From: Bifidobacterium oedipodis
GTDB taxonomy: Bacteria > Actinomycetota > Actinomycetes > Actinomycetales > Bifidobacteriaceae
DNA length: 64,000 nucleotides
Reading direction: 5' to 3'
Assembly (NCBI RefSeq): GCF_012932425.1
Contig: NZ_JAAIII010000001.1
Location: 558,001 to 622,000, forward strand
The notes beneath the pieces are model-generated. The model was not told where the DNA came from. It did not search any database and saw nothing but the letters and a program-made list of their open reading frames with translations. Made by a program: the position numbers and the translations under genes. Each line of letters begins with the position of its first letter. Positions within the stretch are counted from its first letter, which is position 1. This document shows, one piece after another, positions 1 through 9,640 of the stretch.

Positions 1-264
1 ATCAGACATTACCGACATACGCAGTTCAAGGTCCTGGGCGCTTTGCGCTTGAGCGAAGGAATCTCGCGCACGCATGTTGTCCACGAGGTCAAACATCACC
101 ACATGATCATAGGATTCCTCGGCGAAAGCGCGGATCAGCGTGGATTTGCCGACTTGGCGTGCACCTGTTACCAGCAACGCCTGCTTGGTTTTATGCTCTT
201 TCCAAAAACGAAAACGCTCCAAAGCCTTACGTCGCAGCATGTCGCCTTCTTCCCTCGAAATCAT
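1..264 (-). CDS. AAA family ATPase, DUF4143 type (partial, 5' part only)
   Basis: Only the first 88 codons lie in the window; the gene runs off the left edge. The visible N-terminus has a basic segment (LRRKALERFRFWKEHK), then a P-loop of the form VTGARQVGKSTL and a following VMFDLVDN strand. This is the usual start of the prokaryotic ATPases with an N-terminal AAA domain and a DUF4143 domain. These proteins are common in gut actinobacteria and their cellular role is poorly known. The chosen ATG at 264 has AAAAGG just upstream; an in-frame ATG at 240, just after the GAAGG of the same reading frame, is an alternative. Upstream lies an array of 33-bp repeats that probably holds its promoter or operator. 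The family call rests on the P-loop region alone. Confidence 0.7.
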   Translation of the reverse strand, partial: MISREEGDMLRRKALERFRFWKEHKTKQALLVTGARQVGKSTLIRAFAEESYDHVVMFDLVDNMRARDSFAQAQSAQDLELRMSVMSD

Positions 265-291
265 TGCCTTTTCTACAGCATATGACACAAA

Positions 292-401
292 TCAGAATTT
301 CAAGACCGCCTAAAACGACATTTTTCAGAATTTCAACACCCTCTGAAATGACACTTTTCGGAATTTTGAGACCCCTTAAAACGACACTTTTCAGAATTTG
401 C
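292..401. repeat. 33-bp imperfect tandem repeat array upstream of the ATPase gene
   Basis: TC(A/G)GAATTT begins at 292, 325, 358 and 391, so the period is exactly 33 bp. Each unit also holds a (A/G)TGTC(G/A)TTT block when read on the minus strand. The last such block, GTGTCATATG, lies about 20 nt before the ATPase start. The array fills the gap between the sortase stop codon and the ATPase gene and overlaps the sortase stop. Its position and its spacing of about three helical turns suggest a multi-site operator. What binds it is not known from the sequence. Confidence 0.85.
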
Positions 402-1428
402 TGCGTGCGGGTGCCTTATGTGAAGCATGCGATACATGTGGCGTATGCGTTGTATGCGTTGCGGCCGGTTTGACGTGTCGAGCGATGCCGAGAGCGTCTC
501 GCTTTGAGCGGCGGATATGGCGCACGATTCGAATGGAGGCCCATCCGGCAACAAGCATGCCTGCAGCCGTCCAGATACCGAGGGTGCGCGCATCGTGCAG
601 ATTTGTGGGATCCGGGGCGGGGTTGGGCACCGACACCCGATGGCCGGAAATCAGCAGTCGATGCGTGTTCACACCATACGGCGTGCAGGTCATCAGCGTC
701 ACTCTGTCTTCGCCGGGCATGATGGTGAGTTCCGAGGTGTCGTCTGGTTCGATCACGGTAATGCGATCCACTTTGTAGCCGAGGGTTTTTCCCATCACCT
801 CGATGTAGAAGAAGTCGCCCGGTTCCAGTTCGTCCAGTCTGGTGAACATGGCTGCGGACACCAGGCCACGATGCCCGGTGATCACGCTATGAGTCGACTT
901 CCCTCCCACTGGCAACGATGTGCCATACAGGTGGCCGGCACCACGGGCGAGCGCGTCATCGCTGGTGCCGTGATAGATCGGCAGTTCAATGGAGGCTTCA
1001 GGCACGCGAATAGTGCCCATCACTCCCCCGCCTGCATTCAACTGCGACTGGTAGTCCTCGTCTTGAGATGCGGCGGAATCGCCTGTATCCGAGGTTTTTG
1101 ATTCGCCGGCCTGCGTGGTGAAGGGATCGGCGGCCTCTCCCAAGATGGTTTGGCCTTGTTCGGCCAGACGCTTGTTATAGTCGCGCGCGGCTTCGAGCAC
1201 GCGCTCGGCCTGAGGATATGGCCATCCTGCCACCTGCTCGGCTGCATTATTTGATGCCGCGGCTAAGTTGCGCGCGGATTTCCATTGCAAAACCAGCGGA
1301 TAGCCGACCACGCCAATGGCTGTGATAAGCAGCACGGCGATCACGGCGCGCATCGCCATCAGCCGACGATTCAGCGCACGATATCGGGCTTGGATGTCTG
1401 CAATGCCCAGGGCTGCTGTGAAACTCAT
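391..1428 (-). CDS. class C (pilin-polymerising) sortase of pilus island 1
   Basis: This 345-residue membrane protein has an N-terminal hydrophobic segment (AVIAVLLITAIGVVGYPLVL), a class C lid with a DPF motif (GEAADPFTTQ), the catalytic histidine in VITGHRG, the TLMTC catalytic cysteine box and the downstream arginine (HRLLISGHR). A hydrophobic C-terminal segment (IWTAAGMLVAGWASI) supplies the second membrane anchor typical of class C sortases. It should link the LPXTG-type pilins of this island into a covalent fibre. The start ATG overlaps the TGA of the upstream HTH gene (ATGA), indicating translational coupling. A longer upstream reading frame exists but is the out-of-frame shadow of the HTH gene. 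It is paralogous to the sortase at 8135-9100. Confidence 0.93.
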   Translation of the reverse strand: MSFTAALGIADIQARYRALNRRLMAMRAVIAVLLITAIGVVGYPLVLQWKSARNLAAASNNAAEQVAGWPYPQAERVLEAARDYNKRLAEQGQTILGEAADPFTTQAGESKTSDTGDSAASQDEDYQSQLNAGGGVMGTIRVPEASIELPIYHGTSDDALARGAGHLYGTSLPVGGKSTHSVITGHRGLVSAAMFTRLDELEPGDFFYIEVMGKTLGYKVDRITVIEPDDTSELTIMPGEDRVTLMTCTPYGVNTHRLLISGHRVSVPNPAPDPTNLHDARTLGIWTAAGMLVAGWASIRIVRHIRRSKRDALGIARHVKPAATHTTHTPHVSHASHKAPARSKF

Positions 1429-1892
1429 GGTTTCGGTGCGGTCGCGGCACGCAATCGTGCCACTTCCTGTTCCAGTTCGTGGATGTGCAACGACTGTTGG
1501 TAGATGATCAGATCGCGCAGATCGTAGCGTTTGTCTCTTGATAGCGACATCACCGACTGAGTGACGTCGTCGGGCTCCACTACATCGACTTTGCCGTCGA
1601 ATAGTGATGAAACGCCTTTGTCCATCGCCAAACGAGCTTCTTTGACAAGCCTGTCGTCTTGCTTCCACCGCGCCACGCATCGTTCGATGCGTTTAGAACC
1701 GATCAGCGAAGGCTCGAGACCCGATTGACGAAAAAACGCCGACGGCGAATGCCCGGAAAGATAATCGGCAAGGCATGTGACTTTGAACTCGTGGGTGTAA
1801 CTGATACGTGTGCTGCTCACATGTTTCACCGCGGGCAGCATACTCAGATATGCCGCCTCTTCCGGAGTGAACATACGCCGGCCTGGATGCAT
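1425..1892 (-). CDS. helix-turn-helix protein of pilus island 1
   Basis: A 155-residue soluble protein. Its middle part (ISYTHEFKVTCLADYLSG followed by FFRQSGLEPSLIGSKRIE) reads like the HTH domain of IS3-type OrfA or Trp-repressor-like proteins. The C-terminus (YQQSLHIHELEQEVARLRA) is a short predicted coiled coil. It sits between pilin and sortase and is coupled to the sortase by an ATGA overlap, so it may regulate the island, but no function is shown for it here. The start ATG at 1892 is preceded by GGGAGAAG. A paralogue occupies the same place in island 2. No transposase catalytic partner is present. Confidence 0.75.
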   Translation of the reverse strand: MHPGRRMFTPEEAAYLSMLPAVKHVSSTRISYTHEFKVTCLADYLSGHSPSAFFRQSGLEPSLIGSKRIERCVARWKQDDRLVKEARLAMDKGVSSLFDGKVDVVEPDDVTQSVMSLSRDKRYDLRDLIIYQQSLHIHELEQEVARLRAATAPKP

Positions 1893-1962
1893 GTTCGCTT
1901 CTCCCTTCTCCATATGCGCTGCCATGGTGCGCCGTCACGATGTACTGTCATGACGTACCGTC

Positions 1963-2011
1963 ACGTGCTGTGCGGGGCGCGCGATTTTCTCGCTCACCCC
2001 GCACAGCACGT
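1963..2011 (-). terminator. hairpin between major pilin and HTH-sortase genes, island 1
   Basis: A perfect 15-bp inverted repeat (ACGTGCTGTGCGGGG and its complement) with a 19-nt loop lies 59 nt after the pilin stop and 71 nt before the HTH start. There is no U-tract, so it may stabilise the pilin mRNA 3' end or attenuate read-through rather than fully terminate. Confidence 0.65.
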
Positions 2012-2069
2012 TTCGGGAATAGTCTGGTCTGAACAATCAGAATGATGGTTGTACAACCAGTTCTGCGGG

Positions 2070-3311
2070 TCAGACGATCAGCGTCTTCTTGGCACCACGC
2101 AACTTCATGTACACCACGCCAGCTGCACCAGCCAGCAGCAGACCGATTGCGCTGAACACAGCGATACCCGCACCACCCGTATGAGGCAGTTCGGACGGGG
2201 TCTTTACATTCAGCACCGTCGTCAGGTATTCATGCTTCGGATTGCTCGGGTTAACCAGGCCATTCGGATCATTCACGGCCGTCGCAACCCACTTCTTGGT
2301 ATCTTCGTTGTAGGTGAGCTTAAAATCGCCCTTAAAGTCCTTGTAGCCGGAGGCCACCTGGTACTCCTGCACGTAATAGCTTTTTTTCGTGACGTCAAGC
2401 ATCTTGAGCGTAATCACGCCACCCTCCGGTGTCTGCAGCTCAGTCACCGCGCCGGGGGTTTCGGCAGTAGCGACAGTGTACGTGCCGTTCGACCCGGTGA
2501 AAAATACGATCTTAGCGTTGTCGACACTTTCACCCTCGTAGACCTTGAATATTGCTCCCTGCACTCCATGATCTTGCGCGTTGATCTTCTTGAATTCAAA
2601 TTCCGGATGATTGTCAACATCGCTCGTATCTTTGGTATCAACCGCACCCGTGTTGCCTGACGGACAGTTGGCACCGGTGAGCGGAGTACCAACCAGCATG
2701 TTCTTCAACGGATGATATGTAGTGGTCTGATCATTCGTCTTGTATACTTGGGCACCAGAAGTGTCCACGATCAGCCACAAACCAGACGAATTCATAGTGA
2801 ACGTAGCCGTTTTGTTCTTATCGTCAATTGCGATTTTACTGGAATCGATAGCGCTCACATTGGTGAAGTCTATGCCCGGATCGTCGGCGAATGTACGCCA
2901 CTTGGAGGAGTTCTCCGTCTTGCTCAACCAAGTCATCGCGTCGCCATCCTTGGACTGATTGTATCCAAGAGCGGTGAGTTTGCTGATAATCCCCGTATCC
3001 TCAGTGATACTCTCGAGCGTCAGGTATTTGCCGTTGTTTAGGTTGTAGTTAGCCAACTTGACTGCTTTGAACGTACGGTTGCCCGTAGCAACCCCATCCG
3101 TGAACGTCTTGAGCGCGTTCGCATCCGTCACCGTCAACGTAATCGTCGTGCCGTTCTCCTCGCAAACTGCGGACTGAGTATCAACACTGAGATTAGAATT
3201 ATTGTCACCAGTTTCACCGTCCTCGGCGTAGGCACTGGAAACGCCCATGGCCAGACCTCCGAACAGTGTTGCGGCGGCTACGAGCCCCGCGAAAAGTTTC
3301 CTCATCCTCAT
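2070..3311 (-). CDS. major pilin of sortase-dependent pilus island 1
   Basis: A 413-residue secreted protein with a signal peptide (RKLFAGLVAAATLFGGLAMG, cut near AYA/ED). The body contains a Cna-B-like segment (FKKINAQDHGVQGAIFKVYE) and a YYVQEYQVASGY stretch resembling an E-box. It ends in an LPHTG sorting signal, a hydrophobic helix and a basic tail, so the island sortase should anchor and polymerise it. It is much shorter than the island 2 pilin (700 residues) but shares the same signal peptide start (MRMRKLFAGL) and the same sorting-signal architecture. The start ATG has AGAGAGGG upstream; a second in-frame ATG lies two codons later. The isopeptide-forming lysines were not assigned. Confidence 0.9.
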   Translation of the reverse strand: MRMRKLFAGLVAAATLFGGLAMGVSSAYAEDGETGDNNSNLSVDTQSAVCEENGTTITLTVTDANALKTFTDGVATGNRTFKAVKLANYNLNNGKYLTLESITEDTGIISKLTALGYNQSKDGDAMTWLSKTENSSKWRTFADDPGIDFTNVSAIDSSKIAIDDKNKTATFTMNSSGLWLIVDTSGAQVYKTNDQTTTYHPLKNMLVGTPLTGANCPSGNTGAVDTKDTSDVDNHPEFEFKKINAQDHGVQGAIFKVYEGESVDNAKIVFFTGSNGTYTVATAETPGAVTELQTPEGGVITLKMLDVTKKSYYVQEYQVASGYKDFKGDFKLTYNEDTKKWVATAVNDPNGLVNPSNPKHEYLTTVLNVKTPSELPHTGGAGIAVFSAIGLLLAGAAGVVYMKLRGAKKTLIV

Positions 3312-3483
3312 GAGAACCCTCTCTTCCTATTGTGTTGTTGTTTTGCGGGCGACAGCGAAAGTACCTGCACAACACCACCGGCAGGTACCGGGTCAAACCA
3401 CACCCGTGCGCTACCGCCGCCGCAAATCTTGATATTGGTTATTCAGTTATTCATGTGCGATCGCCGGCACCATCGGCCGCGAA

Positions 3484-6400
3484 TCACACAAGCAAATTTG
3501 ACCAGCCGCCACGTTTTCGCCATTCGCTGTAGGCCAGCCACGCCAGCACCGAAGCACCAGCCAAAACCAGTCCCCACAGCAGCCACTGACGCCCAGTCGC
3601 CCCGCCCGTAAACGGCAACGACGAAACAGGCTCCCCAAACGAATTCGTAAACGTGGCGGTTGGTGGTTCCTGTGTCTCAGAGGTATTGAAATCCCACACA
3701 CTCGTCTGGGCAGTATTGTTGCCGGATGGCGTGGAACCGCTATCGTTCTTGGCCTGGGTCATCGTGGCGTTTACTGTGAGCTTGTTACTTTGCCCGAGCG
3801 ATACTTTCACGTTGAGTGTGTAGCTGGCCTGAGAATAATTCATGCTTGTTTTGCCATCAGGTATGACTTCGGTGATCGTATAATCAAAGTCCAGCTCTGA
3901 AGGCCAAGGCCAACCTTTATCTTCTTTAAACAAAGCAAACGTATAAACAATTCGGCCAAATGACTGTACCGACTCTCTCGCATCATTTGATGGCTTGGCA
4001 ATTGTCACTGTACAGGTCCGCTGTCGATCAACGGCCTTCGGCTCGCACGTCACACCTTCACCAATAGGCATTGGCGTCATATACGTCTTAGTGCCACTGC
4101 TTGTTGTACCGGTCACGGTCTCAGGTGCCGTTATTCTAAACGTATACGACTCATCTGGCCATTCCCCACCGGTGACGATTTTTTTAACCTGCAGCGGTAG
4201 CGAGACCGTCTGGGTGGACGGCGTATTCTTCACCTGAATGGTGGTGGTACCGGAGAACAGCTTGTCAAGTACTTTATCCCCTAAATTATCTTTCAGGGTG
4301 CTATCTACACCTTTATCACCGTGGTTCTGCTTCACATCAAGGTTCGACCAGCCGGCATCGTTCATCAACGCCACATCCTCGAACGAAGCGTCGGTATCCT
4401 CGCTAGGATTGGTCAGACCATATTGCAGCACGGCACCGCCCTCACCATATGTGAGATAAAGCGGGTTTCTGGCATCCTGTTTGGATTGTTTCCAACCATC
4501 AGTGCCGGCACTGCATGAAACGGAGCCATCATCGTTATATGTGAGGCTGCCCGTGGCGGAAGATCCATTAGCGTCTTCGCCGCACACCTGCAAAGTAGCG
4601 GTGACATCACGCAAGGTGGTGCTGTACTGATCATCGGTCGCAAACTCAGCCATGCTACGCACCAACGAGCCCACGCCCTTCCAGACGCGCACATCATCGC
4701 CGCTCTTGCCTGCATCGGCGTAAATGCCTTGGTTGGAAACGATGATATGGGTGGCCTGTTTGGTCGCCGTATACATGCCAGTAGTCAGTCCCGGCGCCTG
4801 TGTCTCGATAAGATAGTATTCACCGTTCTTCAGCACTTTTCCCGATGAGGGGAATTCGGCGGCGCTCTGCATCAGCGTCTTACCACTATCAAGCCCCACG
4901 TTACTGGTGACCAACTCAGGTTGAGTGGTTTGCCGGTCGGTAAAAACCTCTTTATCATTCGGAGTCACTTCGCCGGTCTGTTCATTGATATTGACCTGAT
5001 CCTTCGAATACAGGGTGAACTGCGCTGTCAATTGCGAATTGATCTTGGTCACCGGCACCCACTGCTCATCCGTTTTCTGCACAAAGAAACGGTTCTTAAC
5101 GTTCGGAACCTTCAGGTTCATCGAGAACTGACGACTCCACATCTCACCAGGCGTCGTGCTCTCGATATACAAACGTGTCGTGTTGCTCTCTGACACGTTG
5201 GCAATGGCTTTCGCCGATGTGTAGTAGTAGCCGACCGTGTATTTGACATTGGCGAACTGACCGATGTTGCTATCGGTCGCCGACGCGCCCACCTTGGATT
5301 CGATGACGTTGTAGTATGTATCGATATCGCCGGGAAGCTCATCAGTCACCGTTTCAAATCCGCCGCCCACATTCAGAGTGAACTGGTATGCGGACTTTGT
5401 GGATGTGGAAACGGCTTGAGCCACATCGGCAATCGAGCTAACCGGCCTGTTTTCGGGATAATACTTATATCCGCTCAACACATCACCGGTCACGACTTTC
5501 CAATTCGATGAAAGGTCAGCCACATCTTTCGGCTCACCTTTGCCCTGATACATCAGGATGACGGCGAACAGTCTTCCACTACGCAACTCGTCGTTGGTAA
5601 GTTTTTTGCCTTGGCCTTTTGGCTTGCTCGGATCATATCGATAGATATCTTGTGGCGCTTTGACCATCACACCGGCGTTGGCATACGCGCCGGTATCCCA
5701 CATGTTGTCTTTGTCTGCGACCACATACCCGCCGAACTGTTGGTTTCCGGTATCACTCGGCGGTACATATTTCAAATGGATGTCATCGGATTTTCGATAT
5801 CCGTCAGGGACCGAGGTCTCTTTCAGCACGTAATAGTCATTGTCCTTGCTACCCTCGGGATGCAACAGATCGAAGGAAATTGGCAAACCGGTATTAGAGT
5901 TGCGCAGCACCAGTTCGCCTGTTTTTTGGTCCGTGGTGCCCCTCGCAACCAACGCATCATTTCCGTCGATGATTTTGTAGTTCTTGTCGGCCTTGTACAA
6001 GTCGAATCCCACATTGGGAATCGGATTACCGGACTGGTCAACTTTCGTGACATTGCTTTCCGGAATATTCACCAGATTAAAGCTCAGACGCAGGTTGGAC
6101 GCCTGGTTGCCTCGCTCCAGATAGAACATCCTGATGGTGTGGTAGCCGTCATCTTTGAAGATCTCCGTCTTATTGCCTGACTCATCCTCGACTGTCTGCC
6201 AATCGGCTTCTGAATATTTGCCGGCCTTTTTAAATGCTTCGGCCAATGAATAGCTTTCGTAGCCTGAACTGTTCAGTTCAATCGAACCATCGTTGTTGAC
6301 GACGACGTTGCCAAACGTAATCTTGCCTGTAGCAAAGTTGATTGTGGTTCCCACAGGATTATGAATGCCGCCCAAGTCTGCCACCAGCACATCGTCGATA

Positions 6401-7822
6401 TAGATCCATACATCGTCGTCGCCGGCGAAATTGTAGGTCATATCGTATGTTTCGCCATCCAAGCCTTTGATTTTGCCCTTATTCTGCGTAGTGAAACGTG
6501 TAGACATGGTCAAGCCGAAATAATGGTTGAGGGCGCCACTCATATCATCCGCTTTAATGCCCTTCGACTGAAGATTGCCGTTGGCGTCCTCCGTGCTTTC
6601 GAACACGCTTTCCGCCGAATTGAGGGGGAAGAACTGGGTTCGATCGTTCTTTGAATCCACGCCACCGCCATTATTCACCGCGCCGGTGTCGTATAGCTTG
6701 AACTCGTTGCTGGCCTCATCATAGGATGCAAAGTTCTCATTGCTGTCGTAGTAGTAGTATCCCTTGTCATCAATCTGCAACAGGTTCCCGACGTTGGGAT
6801 ACGACGCTTTGCCTTCGCTGCTTTTGGTCGGATCGAATAGGTAATCCAATGATTCATTGGTTTCCAATGATGGACCTTGATTTGTGGCCCTGAACATACC
6901 ATTAGTACTTGTTCCTGCAAGCTGCGGATAATCGTTGACCAACGTATTCGAGACGATGCCGGTACGACGCAAATCCCTATTGCCTGATTCTATTTTTCCC
7001 GTCCAGAAATTGGCGTCGCCTCTATCCTGAACCCCACACTTCGTCTTGTCCGTACAATTGTTGAAATCCGCCTGGTTTGCGTTTTTCAGAAACTTCAACG
7101 GATGATCTTTGTTGATGTAACTATCGTAGTTGTTAGTACGAGTCTCATTAATCGGCTTTTTGTTTATACCGTCATATCGATCCCAGTAATCGAACAAATC
7201 GATGCTGGTGCTGCTGGGCGTCACGCCCGGGACCTCATGACTCTTGAACATCGTCGCGACGGAATCATCCACATCGCTCTGGGTATCTGCGGCTGAGGAT
7301 TCCTCATTCGCAGTTGCTGATTCATCCGTGTCGCCCGTGGCATCGGATTCGCCGGAGGAGGCAGACTCACCAGAGGAGGCAGACTCACCATCCATGGCAC
7401 CGTCGGATGCATTGCTATCAGTTACATCACCGCCGTTGGATGCACTGTCATCAGTTACATCACCGCCATCGGATGCACTGTCATCAGTTACATCACCGCC
7501 ATCGGATGCACTGTCATCAGTTACATCACCGCCATCGGGTGCATCATTGTTGGAGTCATTGAAACCATCAGTGGCGCCGCCGGTAGCGTCAGTGGAAGTA
7601 TCGGCGGAACCGTTTGAAGTATCCGACTCTCCTTGTTCAGGGGATTCAACCAGCGTCTGGGTCTGTTCCAAGGAGGTTTGATCGGTATCTGAAGGGTTGG
7701 CCATGGCGACGGCGCCCATGCCAAGTGTCGATACGGCGACCAGTGCTGCCACCGCAGACATCACATACTTATTCAGATGCTTATATGGAAGCCCCCCCCC
7801 CCGGATGTTTTCCGTGTCGCAT
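3484..7822 (-). CDS. large pilus tip adhesin, island 1 (phase-variable, OFF in this sequence)
   Basis: This cell-wall anchored protein of about 1445 residues has a Ser/Asp-rich N-terminal linker with 11-residue repeats, a PA14/fibro-slime-like module (GDDDVWIYIDDVLVADLGG), Cna-B-type domains (ITKVDQ-like starts such as VTKVDQSGNPIPNVGFDLYK) and a C-terminal LPFTG sorting signal, membrane helix and basic tail. The ATG at 7822 has a good ribosome site (AGAGAGGA, 9 nt spacing). With the 11-G run present here the frame stops 13 codons later. With 10 G it joins the main frame and gives a complete signal peptide whose n-region includes LPYKHLNKY. The uninterrupted frame alone could start only at GTG 7764, which has no good ribosome site and a poor signal peptide. 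Ligand unknown. Confidence 0.88.
7418..7549 (-). repeat. in-frame 33-bp coding repeats in adhesin 1
   Basis: TCAGTTACATCACCGCC starts on the plus strand at 7418, 7451, 7484 and 7517, giving four near-identical 33-bp units. They encode GGDVTDDSASD-type 11-residue repeats in the N-terminal linker. Because 33 is a multiple of three, gain or loss of units would change linker length without breaking the frame. Confidence 0.9.
7792..7802 (-). repeat. poly-G (11) slippage tract in adhesin 1 signal peptide
   Basis: Eleven C on the plus strand (11 G in the mRNA sense) sit 20 nt into the reading frame that begins at ATG 7822. Eleven G leads to a TAA stop; 10 or 13 G restores the adhesin frame. Comparable slippage switches are known for bifidobacterial sortase pili. 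Confidence 0.88.
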
Positions 7823-8134
7823 GCTTACGATCCTCTCTCTTTACCCCACGTATCATCCACCATCATCATTGGCGGCGATAGGCCCCATAATACCCCCGAA
7901 TTCACTTGTCGTTCACTCCTATTTTCGGGGGTCTCATCCCTCTAAAATCGCTATATAACATGAATATCACAATATTGACAGCCACCCTTTTTACCCTTCA
8001 AATATCACAGGAGCACATTGCGTGCGGCGTGGCGATGTGATACCTGTGCCCAATCCGACAGCTCTCATGCCTCAGCGATTAGCAATTGACCTCATTGCCG
8101 GCATCAGCAATACAGCAACGCCAGCAGCACAGCA
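7823..8134. other. intergenic leader region of adhesin 1
   Basis: This 312-bp gap lies between the sortase 2 stop codon and the adhesin 1 start. It is A+T rich around 7940-7980 and holds a 9-bp perfect inverted repeat, ACCCCCGAA/TTCGGGGGT at 7892-7900 and 7924-7932. The repeat would form a 5' leader hairpin in the adhesin mRNA. No convincing -35/-10 pair was found, and no U-tract terminator for sortase 2. Confidence 0.5.
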
Positions 8135-9100
8135 TCAGCAGGCAGCATGCCGAGCGATACCAAGCACATCACGCTTAGAACGCCGCACATGACGCACCAC
8201 ACGAACAGCAGTCCACCCAACGGCCAGCACGCCGACCCCTGTCCAAATACCGAGGGTGCGCGCATCATGCAAATCCGTAGGATCCGGGGCAGGGTCGGGA
8301 ATCGACACTCTGTGGCCAGAGACCAGCAAACGATGCGTATTCACGCCATACGGCGTACAGGTCATCAACGTCAGACGATCCTCGCCCTGCACAATGCGCA
8401 GCTTGGAGTCATCATCCGGCTCAATCACCGCAATATCGTCCACCTCATAGGCGAGCGTCTCCCCCATCACCTCAAGATAGACAAAATCCCCCTTGCGCAG
8501 CTCATCGATGCGCGTGAACATCAGCGATTCCACCAAACCGCGATGCCCAGTGATCACACTATGCGTCGATTCCCCGCCCACCGGCAACGACGTTCCATAC
8601 AAATGGCCGGCGCCACGCGCCAATGCAATATCGCTGGTGCCGTGGTATATCGGCAGTTCAATCGACACTTTCGGAATACGAACGGAACCCATCACCCCAT
8701 CGCCCGCATCCAATAGCGACTGGTATTCCTCATCCTGCTCTGCCGCGGAATCCTCGGCATCCGACGCATGGGAACCGCCCGCCACACTCGCGAATGGATC
8801 CGATGCCTCACCCAACACATTCTGGCCTTGCTCGGCCAGCCGCTCATTATATTCCCGCGCGGCAGCCAGACTCTCCTCCGCCTGCGGATATAGCCACCCA
8901 GCCACCTCAGCTGCCGCATCGGATGACGTGGCGGCCAATTCTCCCGCCGAACGCCACTGCAACGCCAATGGATACCCTACCGCCGCAACGGCGGCAATCA
9001 GCAATACCGCAATTATCGCGCGCATCGCCGTCACCTGCCGCCGCAACCGCCTCCGGCTGTCCATCCAATCGGCGATATCTATGGCGTCTTCGAAACTCAT
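8135..9100 (-). CDS. class C (pilin-polymerising) sortase of pilus island 2
   Basis: A 321-residue membrane sortase with an N-terminal helix (AIIAVLLIAAVAAVGYPLAL), a lid DPF motif (GEASDPFASV), the histidine in VITGHRG, the TLMTC catalytic cysteine box and HRLLVSGHR. The C-terminal hydrophobic stretch (IWTGVGVLAVGWTAV) and basic tail match class C enzymes. It is a close paralogue of the sortase at 391-1428. Its ATG overlaps the upstream HTH stop codon (ATGA). It should polymerise the LPLTG pilin encoded at 9702-11804 and attach the LPFTG adhesin. Confidence 0.93.
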   Translation of the reverse strand: MSFEDAIDIADWMDSRRRLRRQVTAMRAIIAVLLIAAVAAVGYPLALQWRSAGELAATSSDAAAEVAGWLYPQAEESLAAAREYNERLAEQGQNVLGEASDPFASVAGGSHASDAEDSAAEQDEEYQSLLDAGDGVMGSVRIPKVSIELPIYHGTSDIALARGAGHLYGTSLPVGGESTHSVITGHRGLVESLMFTRIDELRKGDFVYLEVMGETLAYEVDDIAVIEPDDDSKLRIVQGEDRLTLMTCTPYGVNTHRLLVSGHRVSIPDPAPDPTDLHDARTLGIWTGVGVLAVGWTAVRVVRHVRRSKRDVLGIARHAAC

Positions 9101-9609
9101 ACTGCCGATTCGCCCCCACTCACGCTTTCAGCATCATCTTCGGTCTCGTCCGCACCCCGAGAACGATACCGACACAACTCCTGCTCCAATTCATGAATAT
9201 GCAAAGACTGCTGGTAAATCACCAAATCACGCAGATCCACGCGCGCACCATTGGACTTTGGCAGGGCAACACGTGCGACATCATACGGAGACACAGGCAC
9301 TCTTGCGCTGTCCAGCGATGGCCTGCGCGCCCTGCCCTCCAAAATGGCCCGAGCCTCATCCATGAGATCCGGCGATTGTTTCCACCGCGCTATGCATCGC
9401 TCGATGCGTTTGGGCCCCACCAACAGAGGGTCAAGCCCCACTTGCCGAAAAATCGCGGAGGGAGATTCTCCGGCCAAATACGCGCGAAGACAATCGACTT
9501 TGAAGTCGCGCGTGTAACTGATGCGCGTGGTAGTCACGCGACTGACAATAGGTAGCATACTTAAATAAGCCATTTCATCTGGCGCAAATTTTCGGCTACC
9601 GGCAGACAC
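9097..9609 (-). CDS. helix-turn-helix protein of pilus island 2
   Basis: A 170-residue paralogue of the protein at 1425-1892. Shared blocks are AYLSMLP, TRISYTRDFKV, IFRQVGLDPLLVGPKRIERC, ARWKQ and DLRDLVIYQQSLHIHELEQE. The central block resembles an IS3 OrfA-like HTH and the end a short coiled coil. The GTG start at 9609 is chosen because AGAAAGGA precedes it; the reading frame stays open to 9675 without a better ribosome site. It is translationally coupled to the sortase. A regulatory role in pilus expression is an inference from position and fold. Confidence 0.75.
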   Translation of the reverse strand: MSAGSRKFAPDEMAYLSMLPIVSRVTTTRISYTRDFKVDCLRAYLAGESPSAIFRQVGLDPLLVGPKRIERCIARWKQSPDLMDEARAILEGRARRPSLDSARVPVSPYDVARVALPKSNGARVDLRDLVIYQQSLHIHELEQELCRYRSRGADETEDDAESVSGGESAV

Positions 9610-9640
9610 AACACTTCCTTTCTGCTTTGTGGCCAATATG

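Noticed and set aside
292..401. CRISPR array or IS end
   Set aside because: Units are head-to-tail without spacers and there is no transposase nearby.
391..1680. Longer 429-codon reading of the sortase gene from 1680
   Set aside because: The extra 84 codons overlap the HTH gene in another frame and lack sortase character; ATG 1428 with ATGA coupling is better and matches the paralogue.
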